A stretch of DNA of 38,561 nucleotides from JBEEPE01 sp964489645 (GTDB lineage: Bacteria; Verrucomicrobiota; Verrucomicrobiia; Chthoniobacterales; Chthoniobacteraceae): the NCBI GenBank assembly GCA_964489645.1, contig CAZAZT010000018.1, positions 1 to 38,561 of the forward strand, in the 5' to 3' direction. Under the pieces are notes generated by a model, which saw nothing but the letters and a program-made list of their open reading frames with translations, was not told the DNA's origin and did no database searches. This document shows positions 31,266 through 38,561 of the stretch, piece by piece. The translations under genes were made by a program, and so were the position numbers. Position 1 is the first letter of the stretch. Every line of letters starts with the position of its first letter.

Positions 31266-32246
31266 TCATCCGTTGGTGGACGGTTTGAGTTTCGCGATCA
31301 AGAACGCGGTAGGGGATGCGTGCCTGATGTTCGGTGCGCCCGGGTAGGACACATCCGCTTGCACGCCCTTTTTCGCGCAACGTTCAGCGAGCTTGATCCC
31401 GAAGTTTGCGGAATGCGTTGGGTCGCTCTGCGTCTCGCCCACTGCCGGAGCTGAGGAGAAGGTCATGTGGATGGGAGGGTCGTCCGCGGACACTAACGCG
31501 TACGGGGAATACTCCGCGATGAGTGGCAGAATGCTTCGGCGTCCTGCCAAGAAAGCCTCGAAGTTGGAAAAGCCGAAGGCATGGCCCCCGTAGTAACTGT
31601 TCGGGATCCACTTCTTCATCTGCTCCGGATCGAGCGTGGTCTGTGGGCTTACAACCGCAGCGCAGGTAAGCCGCGTTGATTCGCGAGCGATCGGGTCGCT
31701 CGATCTTGGGTCAGCGAGGTCGGCATGGAATGCCAACCAAATGCTGGAGCAAGCGCCCGCTGATCCACCAGCAGCACCTATACGCGCCTTATCGATGTTC
31801 CACTCCTTGGCCTTACTGCGGACGAACTGGAGTGCGCGTGCTGCGTCATGAAGGGGTGCCTTGACTGGCGGCGAGGTATCGACGCTGGGGTTCTGACGGA
31901 TGAGTCGGTAGTTGATGGAGACGACCGAGATTCCCGCTTTGAGTAGCATGCTGATGTCAGCGAATCGCGCTCCTTCCGCTTTGCTGCCGCTGCCCCAACC
32001 TCCGCCGTGGATGATGAGAACGAGGGGTGTCGGGGATGAGGATGGCGCTTTCCAGAAATCCAGGAGGTGGCGTTCATGCGTGCCGTAGTGAACGTTCGAC
32101 TGGGTAGGTTTCGGAGTTGCGCTGGGCGAGGCATTGGCCTTGGAGGGTGTGCGACTCACTTTCTTTTCCGAGGGTTTGGTGGGAACTTTTGCGTGGAGGC
32201 TGGCGTTCACACAGAGCGTCGTGAAGAGCAAGAGACGTAATTTCAT
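31266..32246 (-). CDS. Secreted alpha/beta-hydrolase esterase (HSL/BD-FAE-like)
   Basis: A 326-residue exported alpha/beta-hydrolase. The signal peptide (MKLRLLLFTTLCVNASLHA) is followed by a Lys/Ser/Pro/Thr-rich linker (about 20-55, KPSEKKVSRTPSKANASPS), then the catalytic domain: LIIHGGGWGSGSK (oxyanion HGGGW), GISVVSINYRLI, AARALQFVRSKAKEWNIDKARIGAAGGSAGACSSIWLAF (nucleophile Ser in GGSAG), DDPPIHMTFSSA (candidate acid) and a C-terminal NIRHASP (candidate His). This layout is typical of bacterial carbohydrate esterases and feruloyl-esterase-like proteins, which remove acetyl or aryl groups. Its position between an O-acetylesterase and a sulfatase suggests glycan de-esterification. ATG 32246 is preferred; the upstream frame is non-coding style. 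Confidence 0.85.
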   Translation of the reverse strand: MKLRLLLFTTLCVNASLHAKVPTKPSEKKVSRTPSKANASPSATPKPTQSNVHYGTHERHLLDFWKAPSSSPTPLVLIIHGGGWGSGSKAEGARFADISMLLKAGISVVSINYRLIRQNPSVDTSPPVKAPLHDAARALQFVRSKAKEWNIDKARIGAAGGSAGACSSIWLAFHADLADPRSSDPIARESTRLTCAAVVSPQTTLDPEQMKKWIPNSYYGGHAFGFSNFEAFLAGRRSILPLIAEYSPYALVSADDPPIHMTFSSAPAVGETQSDPTHSANFGIKLAERCAKKGVQADVSYPGAPNIRHASPTAFLIAKLKPSTNG

Positions 32247-32385
32247 GCGGCAGAGGTGATTTCCATAAGACATCTCGAGTGGGGAGGCTAGCCCAACCGG
32301 TGATGTTGGAATGCTTCGTCCTCGGTGCGGAGCGCGCATCAACATGTTGGATGCGTCGATCATGCGCGCAGGGAGTGCGGATTGA

Positions 32386-33789
32386 TCACGGAGTGCTTGG
32401 TCGGTCGGAGCGGAAAGGGAATGCGGGCAACCCGTGACAGTTCATGAGGTTCGGTCGAGCGGTCTCGTGCCATCCGAATCGCACCGCTACCGGTCTCGGC
32501 ACCAGAGGGCTTTGGACCACCACCGTTTCGTCCTCAATTCGCGCCGAGCCGGGTACATACTGCAAATCTGCGCCTGCAATCTCGAACAGGTCTGGGGCAC
32601 ATCCGTCGCGGGTGGCGAGTCCCCCTTGCGCTCCCGAGAAGTGTACGCGGATGCTTTGGCCTTCAACCGTCATGGAGCGATAGAACGGTCCTTCGCACGG
32701 GGTGGACGTATGCTCGTAGACTTTCGCCAATGCGAGTGCTGCCAGACGTTCTCCCGGGATCTTCTTGTTGAGGGGGTGGATGTTATCGATCTCGGTCGGT
32801 GGAACAGAGTCGTGGATGACCGCGAGTCCTGCGGATGGAATACTCTGCCGGAGAGCGCTTTGGATTTCCCAGAAACGCGGGAGTTCGAACGGGTCGACCG
32901 GCGCATCCTTCAGCGGACCGACCGTCTTTTTCGAGTATTGGAACGGAGCCAGTTGGACGAAGAGGAACGGGAAATCCCCTTGGTTCCAGAGATTGCGCCA
33001 TGCCGAAACGTGACGCTGCAGGAGGTCGGCATACTCCGCAGTCTTGCCACGCTCGAGGTCGCTCTCTCCTTGGTACCAGATTGCGCCTCGGATGCCGAAG
33101 GGGGCGCACGGCTCGATCATGGTCTGAAAGAGGCGACCGCCGGGTGACCATGATTGGATCGAGGTGGCACCTACGGAGGCATGCACGACGCCGACGGGGC
33201 GATTGAGTTTCGTGCGGATTTGGCGACTGAAAAAATAGGCCACGGAGGAGTCACCATTGGTTCGGCTTGCGGTGAGATTTGCGCGGTTCGCTTTGCGCCA
33301 GACGCCGGAGAGTTGTCGCGCCGGATGCTTTACATCGCGCTCAACGGTGAACTGCCGGACCCACGGGTCATCGGATTCGTCGAGAACCCGTTCGCGATCG
33401 GGATGCCGAGCGGTGAGGTTGGCGTGCATGTTCGATTGGCCGGAAGCGAGCCAGACCTCGCCGACAATCACATCAGTGAGGGTGATGGTCTGGCTTGCTC
33501 GGATGACGAGTTCTCCGGTTTGAGCGGACTCAAGGGGATCGAGTCGGACCATCCATTGGCCCGCTGCGTTGGTGGTGGTGCTCTTCGTCATCCCCGCGAA
33601 AGTCACGGTCACAGATTCACCGGGGTCGGCCCAACCCCACACGGGAACGGGTTGATTGCACTGCAAGACCATGTGGTCGGAGAAAAGCGCGGGAAGGCCG
33701 ATCCCGTGGCTCGGAGCACCCACAAGTAGTCGGAGGAACAGGACGATGCGGAGTGTTCGAGAGAGATATGTCCGAGGAAAACCACTCAC
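32386..33789 (-). CDS. Sialate O-acetylesterase (SGNH/SASA-type)
   Basis: A 467-residue exported esterase. It starts at GTG 33789, overlapping the sulfatase stop by 4 bases (GTGA); a signal-like segment (RTLRIVLFLRLLVGAPSHGIG) follows. Landmarks of the family are LPALFSDHMVLQCNQPVPVWGWADPGESVTVTFAG at the start of the beta-sandwich region, EVWLASGQSNM (block I, nucleophile Ser in GQSNM), GAIWYQGESD (block with Gly-Glu-Ser-Asp), LFVQLAPF and the C-terminal catalytic pair in TEIDNIHPLNKKIPGERLA (Asp and His). It would remove acetyl groups from O-acetylated sialic acid or other sugars, making them accessible to the sialidase or lyase. Length is near family normal. Longer upstream frames are antisense overlap with the sulfatase. 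Confidence 0.9.
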   Translation of the reverse strand: MSGFPRTYLSRTLRIVLFLRLLVGAPSHGIGLPALFSDHMVLQCNQPVPVWGWADPGESVTVTFAGMTKSTTTNAAGQWMVRLDPLESAQTGELVIRASQTITLTDVIVGEVWLASGQSNMHANLTARHPDRERVLDESDDPWVRQFTVERDVKHPARQLSGVWRKANRANLTASRTNGDSSVAYFFSRQIRTKLNRPVGVVHASVGATSIQSWSPGGRLFQTMIEPCAPFGIRGAIWYQGESDLERGKTAEYADLLQRHVSAWRNLWNQGDFPFLFVQLAPFQYSKKTVGPLKDAPVDPFELPRFWEIQSALRQSIPSAGLAVIHDSVPPTEIDNIHPLNKKIPGERLAALALAKVYEHTSTPCEGPFYRSMTVEGQSIRVHFSGAQGGLATRDGCAPDLFEIAGADLQYVPGSARIEDETVVVQSPLVPRPVAVRFGWHETARPNLMNCHGLPAFPFRSDRPSTP

Positions 33790-35780
33790 GGCTTGAGGCG
33801 GGTGAAATCCCACTTCTTCAATGAACGGGATCCGTCCGTGTACTCGATCGACGCGATCTCGACGGGTGAACGGTCTGCGGGCAAATGGAGGCGCACGATC
33901 CGAAGAGTGCCATCGGACTGGAAGCTTGCGGAGACGTCGTGCCATGCGTCGCCGGCAGGAAGGTTGAAATCGACGGTTTGTCCGCTGATCGGGAACTCGG
34001 ATTGATCGGCAGTTGTCCATTGAACCTTACAAGGGCCCCCCGTGCTGGATCGTGCTCGGATTTTGATCGTCACGTTGCCGCTTGCCTTCACTTGGGAGGT
34101 GCCGAGGAAAGGGCTGCGTCCTTGCGCTTCGAGGCGCGCTGCACCGGGAGTTTGTGACAGCTTGCAGGAGCGCTGAACGAGGCCGAGGAAGGGATCGGTG
34201 AGGGGGGCCTCACCATTCGGGGTGGATGCTTTTGTCACAGCTTTGAAGTCGGGGTTGGGTCGCGGGTAGAGCGCGTTGCTGTCCCGGATGAAATCATCGA
34301 TCAAGGCATCAAGCGCTTGGACCTTTTGCGGCATGGTCTTCGCGAGATCCTGCTTTTCTCCAAGATCCTCTTTGAGGTTGAACAGCTCGTGGATGCCGTC
34401 GTGGTCGCCCGGGTGCGCATTGAATCTTCGGATCAATTTCCAGTCCCCTTGGCGGACGCTGACGCCTGGAACCAGATGCGGGAACCAGATGAAATAGGCA
34501 TCGCGTTTCAAGGTGCCAGTTCCCTGAAGGACAGGGGCATAGGAAACGCCGTCAATTTTCTGGTGGGCAGGTCGGGGGATGCTCGCGAGATCGAGGATGG
34601 TGGGGTAGAAATCGTAGCAGCCAACGATCGCATCGCTGACGGTTGCAGGCTGGATCTTTCCGGGCCACCGGACGATGAGGGGGACACGAACGCCACCTTC
34701 GTAGAGGCGTCCTTTTCCGTCACGCAGAGGCGTGTTGTTGGTTGGCGGTTTGTTCCCAGCCCATTTTTGCCAGTCTGGCATGACAGAATCCTTTCCACCG
34801 CGCTTTTGGTTCTTCCGATCCTCGTCGGTATTCGAGTGCACGTTGCCTCCATTGTCGGACGTGAAAATCACGATGGTGTTCTCTGAGAGTCCCAGCGACT
34901 CGAGCTTGCTCAGGATCCGTCCAAAGCACTCATCCACACTCCGTAGCATGGAGGCCATGATCGGGTTCCCTTGGAGGCCTCGTGGGTCGGCAGTCTTAGC
35001 GAACTCGGCGGTGTACGGTTCCTTGTGTCCCCAAGGGCCATGGACACCATAACACCACAGGTTCAAGAAGAACGGGTGTTCTTGGTTCGACTCGATGAAC
35101 CGTTCAGCTTCAGCGGCTTGTCGGTCGACGATGTATTCACCAGCGGGACCATCGGTGATATTGCCCACCAAACGTTTTCCACTGCCTGCTGCTGTCTTGT
35201 CGGAGGCCGAGGCTACGACCCCGTACGGCGAGAAATATTTTCCTGGAGGTCCTGCGTCTGGGTGGCAGTGGAATGCCACGTCAAACCCCTGAGCTTCAGG
35301 CCAATGCGGTTCGGTTAGGCCGAGGTGCCATTTGCCGATGTGCGCGGTTCGATACCCCGCGTCGCGGAGGGCTTCAGCGAGGGTGTACTGGGAGGGATCG
35401 AGGTAGGTTCCGCTCTCGGGCATCAACCAGGGCGAGGATGCTGGGGCCTTTTGCTGGAGCGCGGCTTTTGCGGGGGGCGTGTGTCCTACGGCCGATGTCA
35501 CGCCGTGCCGGGCTGTGTACTGTCCGCTCAGGATGGAAGCGCGTGTCGGTGAACAGAGCGGCATTGCATAGGCATCGGTGAAGCGCATGGACTGTTTGGC
35601 GAAAGCGTCGATGTGTGGGGTTTTGTAGTACTGCGATCCGTAGGCGCCGCAATCCATCCAGCCCATATCGTCCACCAGAAAGAGGACCACATTCGGTTTG
35701 CGTTGAGGGCGATCGGAGGCGTTCGCAGGGACATGATACGCGAACAAAAGTGCGAGCAGGATGGCGAGGATCGGATTCAT
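33786..35780 (-). CDS. Secreted S1-type sulfatase with C-terminal extra domain, cluster sulfatase B
   Basis: A 664-residue arylsulfatase-type enzyme. The signal peptide (MNPILAILLALLFAYHVPANA) is followed by KPNVVLFLVDDMGWMDCGAYGS (Asp 37 and 38), the FGly motif CSPTR at 76-80, GYRTAHIGKWHLGL, PFFLNLWCYGVHGPW, FTSDNGGNVHSNTDEDRKN and LRDGKGRLYEGGVRVPLIVRWPGKI. After about residue 500 a separate beta-rich domain (about 550-664) follows, resembling a carbohydrate-binding or sandwich module (SGNVTIKIRARSS, AGDAWHDVSASFQSDGTLRIVRLHLPADRSPVEIASIEY). It would desulfate extracellular glycans. The stop overlaps the O-acetylesterase GTG start, so both are co-translated. 437 bases separate it from the sialidase gene upstream. 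Confidence 0.93.
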   Translation of the reverse strand: MNPILAILLALLFAYHVPANASDRPQRKPNVVLFLVDDMGWMDCGAYGSQYYKTPHIDAFAKQSMRFTDAYAMPLCSPTRASILSGQYTARHGVTSAVGHTPPAKAALQQKAPASSPWLMPESGTYLDPSQYTLAEALRDAGYRTAHIGKWHLGLTEPHWPEAQGFDVAFHCHPDAGPPGKYFSPYGVVASASDKTAAGSGKRLVGNITDGPAGEYIVDRQAAEAERFIESNQEHPFFLNLWCYGVHGPWGHKEPYTAEFAKTADPRGLQGNPIMASMLRSVDECFGRILSKLESLGLSENTIVIFTSDNGGNVHSNTDEDRKNQKRGGKDSVMPDWQKWAGNKPPTNNTPLRDGKGRLYEGGVRVPLIVRWPGKIQPATVSDAIVGCYDFYPTILDLASIPRPAHQKIDGVSYAPVLQGTGTLKRDAYFIWFPHLVPGVSVRQGDWKLIRRFNAHPGDHDGIHELFNLKEDLGEKQDLAKTMPQKVQALDALIDDFIRDSNALYPRPNPDFKAVTKASTPNGEAPLTDPFLGLVQRSCKLSQTPGAARLEAQGRSPFLGTSQVKASGNVTIKIRARSSTGGPCKVQWTTADQSEFPISGQTVDFNLPAGDAWHDVSASFQSDGTLRIVRLHLPADRSPVEIASIEYTDGSRSLKKWDFTRLKP

Positions 35781-36217
35781 CGGGGCAGAGTTACGAGTGT
35801 TGCTGGGTGATTTCAGATGAGAGCTGTGTCAAACGGGAGCCATTGATAGGGACGGAGCGGATATCCTGGAGGATCGCTGATATCCTGGGCATCAGTATGA
35901 ACACTTTGATCCTGCTTTGGTTGCAGGAGGGATGGCGGCGATGGCGTCGCGGGAACAGTCCATGAACGTAGCGAAACTCCGAACGCCGTGTTCACCAGCG
36001 AGAGCTTGGGGAGAAACATGTTCGGGGGGGCTGAACCTTGCAACCGAGGCCCATCAATCGAAGTACCCCAGTCCGCGATGGATTAGACCATCGTGAAGTG
36101 TCGACGGATTGTGCAGCGAAGACGGATCCCGATCACATACCGCGAGGATGACGGGAACGGATGTGCGTCACGCATCGCGACCTGACCCATGAGTGGAGCG
36201 GTGCTTCGCTCTTTGCC
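35781..36217. other. 437-base intergenic region, possible remnant
   Basis: This gap lies between the end of the sialidase gene and the start of sulfatase B. No gene is convincing. On the minus strand, 35892-36053 is a 53-codon open frame without start codon near its beginning; it reads EHGVRSFATFMDCSRDAIAA then IPPATKAGSKCSY, a natural-looking composition that could be the tail of a decayed gene. A direct repeat ATATCCTGG occurs near 35872 and again near 35889. A promoter for sulfatase B is expected near 35781-35850, but I cannot pick one. There is no clear terminator. Confidence 0.4.
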
Positions 36218-37435
36218 TCAGGGTGTCTCCAGCCACTCCAAGTTGAAACGGGCGAGGGTGAGGGCTCCACCCGCGAAGAAGCCGATGCCGGACGTGGATC
36301 CCGATGGAAGACTTCGCCCGTAGAAGCACAGGATGCTCCCGCGCGGCGTGACCGCGAGATCCGAGTACATGCTTGGCCCCTCTTGGATGAGCTTGTTCAC
36401 GATCCATGTGGTGCCTTCGTCCCGACTGACCTTGACGCTGACGTTCTTCCGCAACCGGAAGTTTCCGGGCTCCACCTTTGCGCCCGCCTTTCCCTCAAGA
36501 TTGTGCGGGTTCGAGAAGAGGATCAGATGCTTGCCTGAATGCGAGTAGCGGACGATCCCAGCCATGCAGATCGGTTCGAGGAGTGCGTCATCGAATCGCG
36601 GGGTGCTCCAAGCTGTGGCCCCGTCTGGGCTGATGGTGATGATGCGACGGTGTGCCTTGGATTCGCTTCGGACATTCAACATGACTCTACCGTCGTTCAG
36701 TTCGACCGCGACGGTCTCGTTGGGGTTGATCCACTCTTCCGTGCAAGGCACTGCGATGTCACCGGCTTTCCATGTCCTGCCTTGGTCATCGCTGACGATG
36801 GTGGCTGTCACGCTTGGACGATGCGCGTTGCCTCCTTCGCCGGTGGAAAGCCAGACCGGCACCACAAGTCGGCCTGATTTCAGTTGGATACTGTGATTGG
36901 GTCCGGTCGCGAGGACTTTCCACGCGTAATCCTTTTTGAAGGCATCGAAGGCGGAGGTGATCTCCACGGGTTTCGACCATGTCAGACCGTCGTCAGAACT
37001 CCGTTGGTAGAATGCGCGCTCGTACTCGAGGCAGAACAGCATGTGAACGGTGCCATCGCGGTCTGCGATCAGCACGGGATTGTTGTAGGTGACATCCTTC
37101 GGATCCACGTTCTTCATGCGCATCGCGAACGGATTTTTCCGTTTTGTACCAGGCACATCTGCAATGCTTTGCGGGGTGGACCATGTCTTGCCGTCGTCAG
37201 TGCTTCGACGAAGCAGGATCCGGATATCGTCCCAATCGCTGACCCCTGCGGCTCTCTTCCGCGCTTCGCACCACGCGAGCACGGTTCCCTTGGCGGTGAC
37301 GACAATCCCTGGGATGTGGTAGAGGCTGTAGGCTGGATCCTCGCCGACGGTGAAGAGGTCCTGTTTTTCGATGAAGGGTTCCTCGGCAAGTGCAGGGGTG
37401 AGGGCGAGCAGAAGGAAGAGGAGAAGCGATCTCAT
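36218..37435 (-). CDS. Exo-alpha-sialidase (neuraminidase, BNR/Asp-box type)
   Basis: A 405-residue exported sialidase. The signal peptide (MRSLLLFLLLALTPALAEE) is followed by a six-bladed-propeller-type sequence with YHIPGIVVTAKGTVLAWCEAR (39-59), WDDIRILLRRSTDDGKTWS (Asp residue and Asp box 1), SSDDGLTWS, SDDQGRTWK and SRDEGTTWI (further Asp boxes), GPNHSIQLKSGRLVVPVW, a Glu-containing NETVAVELNDGRVMLNVRSE and the catalytic Tyr-type segment GPSMYSDLAVTPRGSILCFYGRS (Tyr 357). The family RIP motif reads HIP here, so the first Arg of the carboxylate-binding triad is replaced by His. It would release terminal sialic acid from extracellular glycans for NanA, encoded just upstream. It starts 80 bases after the NanA stop. 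No Shine-Dalgarno is seen. Confidence 0.9.
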   Translation of the reverse strand: MRSLLLFLLLALTPALAEEPFIEKQDLFTVGEDPAYSLYHIPGIVVTAKGTVLAWCEARKRAAGVSDWDDIRILLRRSTDDGKTWSTPQSIADVPGTKRKNPFAMRMKNVDPKDVTYNNPVLIADRDGTVHMLFCLEYERAFYQRSSDDGLTWSKPVEITSAFDAFKKDYAWKVLATGPNHSIQLKSGRLVVPVWLSTGEGGNAHRPSVTATIVSDDQGRTWKAGDIAVPCTEEWINPNETVAVELNDGRVMLNVRSESKAHRRIITISPDGATAWSTPRFDDALLEPICMAGIVRYSHSGKHLILFSNPHNLEGKAGAKVEPGNFRLRKNVSVKVSRDEGTTWIVNKLIQEGPSMYSDLAVTPRGSILCFYGRSLPSGSTSGIGFFAGGALTLARFNLEWLETP

Positions 37436-37515
37436 GGTCTGGAACGTGTGGTTGTGTTTAACGCACGTGAAAAGTTTGAATGGAGGTGTTCAGGGCTTTT
37501 TGAGGCGATGAACGA

Positions 37516-38433
37516 TCAGGGTTTCACCCATTCGAAGAACCCCATGCTTTCGAGGTCTGCGCGCAGGGATTTCAGTCCGGATGGGTCGAGCGTTGTGCAC
37601 GGCAGACGCGGAGGCCCGACTTGCACGCCGAGCATCTCCATCACGGCCTTGGCAGCAGCCATGTAGCCACGGGAGGCGAGGGTCTGGATGAGGCGGACAG
37701 ACCGCAACTGCTCCATCCGTGCGCGCTCGATGTCCGCTGCATGGAAGGCTGCGATGACGCGTTGGTAGATGGGTGCAGCAAAGTTGAACGAGCTTCCGAC
37801 GGCCCCGGTCGCTCCGAGAGCAAGGGCAGCGAGCATGATCTCATCGAACCCGAAGGGGACGTCGAAGCGGCCCCCAAATACCTCGCGGCAAAGCTGATAC
37901 TCCATCAGGTTATTGCTGGTGAACTTGATCCCCGCGAGGTTTGGGATGCGGTCTGCCGCTTGTGAGAGGAAATCGGAGGGGGAGATGTTCAGTCCCGACA
38001 TCGAGGGGATCTCGTAATAATAGAAGGGGAGGTCGGGTGCGCCCGAAGCGATCTGTGCCATGCTGGCGACGAGAGTCGCTGTGTTGGCCGGTTTGAAGTA
38101 CGAGGGCGCGAGGGCGCTGATACCGATGGCCCCGAGGTGCTGAGCTTGTGCGGAAAGCGTGCGAGAATCGCTGAGGCAGTTGGAGCCGACGTGGACAATC
38201 ACCCCGAGAGGTGACCCACTGGTGACGTCCATCCAGCGCTGGGAAAGCTGTTTGCGTTCTTCGAGTGTCAGCGAGCTGCTCTCGCCTGTGGTGCCGCCGA
38301 TGAAGGCGTAGCTCACTCCATTGCGCAGCAGATGGGCGGCTTGGTTTTCCACGATGTCGAGGTTCAGAGAGCCATCTTGGAGGAATGGGGTGTGCGTCGC
38401 GGCGACGAGTCCTTGGATACGGAAGGGATTCAT
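37516..38433 (-). CDS. nanA: N-acetylneuraminate lyase (DapA/NAL family)
   Basis: A 305-residue (beta/alpha)8 aldolase of the DHDPS/NAL class. Landmarks are the pyruvate-carboxylate-binding GGTTGESSSLT (46-56), HVGSNCLSDSRTLSAQAQHLGAIGISALAPSYFKP, the substrate-proton Tyr in FYYYEIPSMSG (137-147) and the Schiff-base Lys in LAGIKFTSNNL (Lys 170). The IPxxSG and GIKFTS motifs are those of N-acetylneuraminate lyase rather than dihydrodipicolinate synthase. It splits N-acetylneuraminate to N-acetylmannosamine and pyruvate in the cytosol. It is the first gene of the cluster; a sialic acid transporter, ManNAc kinase and epimerase are not in the window. The bases just upstream (38434-38470) read CTCACCTCC on the coding strand, which is not a Shine-Dalgarno. 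The remaining bases to the window end hold nothing recognised. Confidence 0.92.
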   Translation of the reverse strand: MNPFRIQGLVAATHTPFLQDGSLNLDIVENQAAHLLRNGVSYAFIGGTTGESSSLTLEERKQLSQRWMDVTSGSPLGVIVHVGSNCLSDSRTLSAQAQHLGAIGISALAPSYFKPANTATLVASMAQIASGAPDLPFYYYEIPSMSGLNISPSDFLSQAADRIPNLAGIKFTSNNLMEYQLCREVFGGRFDVPFGFDEIMLAALALGATGAVGSSFNFAAPIYQRVIAAFHAADIERARMEQLRSVRLIQTLASRGYMAAAKAVMEMLGVQVGPPRLPCTTLDPSGLKSLRADLESMGFFEWVKP

Positions 38434-38561
38434 GAGGGAGGTGAGTTTAGACAGTTTCCAACGCTAATCTGCACTGGGATGCCTGTTCTGTTCCAGAACA
38501 CGTAGGGGCTTATCCCCACTCCCTGACCGACTGGTGTGATCCGTCTCAGAGCGATGTCCTT

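Noticed and set aside
35781..36217. Small gene of 76 codons (35813-36043, minus)
   Set aside because: It has an ATG but Pro/Gln-rich composition, no ribosome site, and competes with another frame in the same bases; neither is convincing.

Overview
The window most likely comes from a Gram-negative member of the PVC group, with Verrucomicrobiota the best fit. A complete lipid A/LPS export block (lpxK, kdsA, lptC-lptA-lptB) and TonB- and porin-type outer-membrane proteins show a diderm with LPS. The cytochrome-type DUF1549/DUF1553 protein followed by a Tat-exported DUF1501 protein, several secreted sulfatases and a sialidase are typical of Verrucomicrobia, Planctomycetes and Lentisphaerae. The phylum is inferred; no rRNA or other taxonomic marker is present. 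I saw no tRNA or rRNA gene, CRISPR array, intact insertion sequence or phage gene.

Region 1 (1-3.6 kb) looks like a zinc-uptake locus: a perfect 7-1-7 palindrome of the Fur/Zur type, a small His/Cys membrane protein of DUF2946 type and a ZnuD-like TonB-dependent receptor. A small helical protein and a stand-alone CoaB-like domain follow. Region 2 (3.8-6.7 kb, minus strand) holds an ExbB/ExbD pair with a very short TonB-like third protein, then an ECF sigma factor and its probable membrane anti-sigma factor. The ExbD protein has Asn where the proton-relay Asp is expected and carries a run of 12 C in its coding strand. Region 3 (6.8-15 kb, minus strand) is housekeeping: thrB, lpxK, a P1B-4-type metal ATPase, a BioD-like/DRTGG protein and a DMT transporter in one tightly packed run, then a flavin-type split-barrel protein overlapping a conserved 475-residue protein. 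Region 4 (15-19.3 kb, plus strand) has a Gfo/Idh/MocA oxidoreductase and a kdsA-lptC-lptA-lptB operon joined by ATGA overlaps.

Region 5 (19.4-22.2 kb) has two paralogous outer-membrane beta-barrel genes, each with its own strong terminator, and a convergent NUDIX-like gene. Region 6 (22.3-29.5 kb) has the DUF1549/DUF1553-DUF1501 pair and a large exported Ig-repeat protein. Region 7 (29.7-38.5 kb, minus strand) is a sialoglycan-degradation cluster: N-acetylneuraminate lyase, sialidase, sulfatase, sialate O-acetylesterase (translationally coupled to that sulfatase), an alpha/beta-hydrolase esterase and a second sulfatase. Together these could strip sulfate and acetyl groups from sialylated glycans, release sialic acid and split it to ManNAc and pyruvate.

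Two general features stand out. From 1 to about 19.3 kb the plus strand is very G-rich over C whatever the gene direction, and this bias largely vanishes to the right. Most first genes of operons lack a Shine-Dalgarno sequence.
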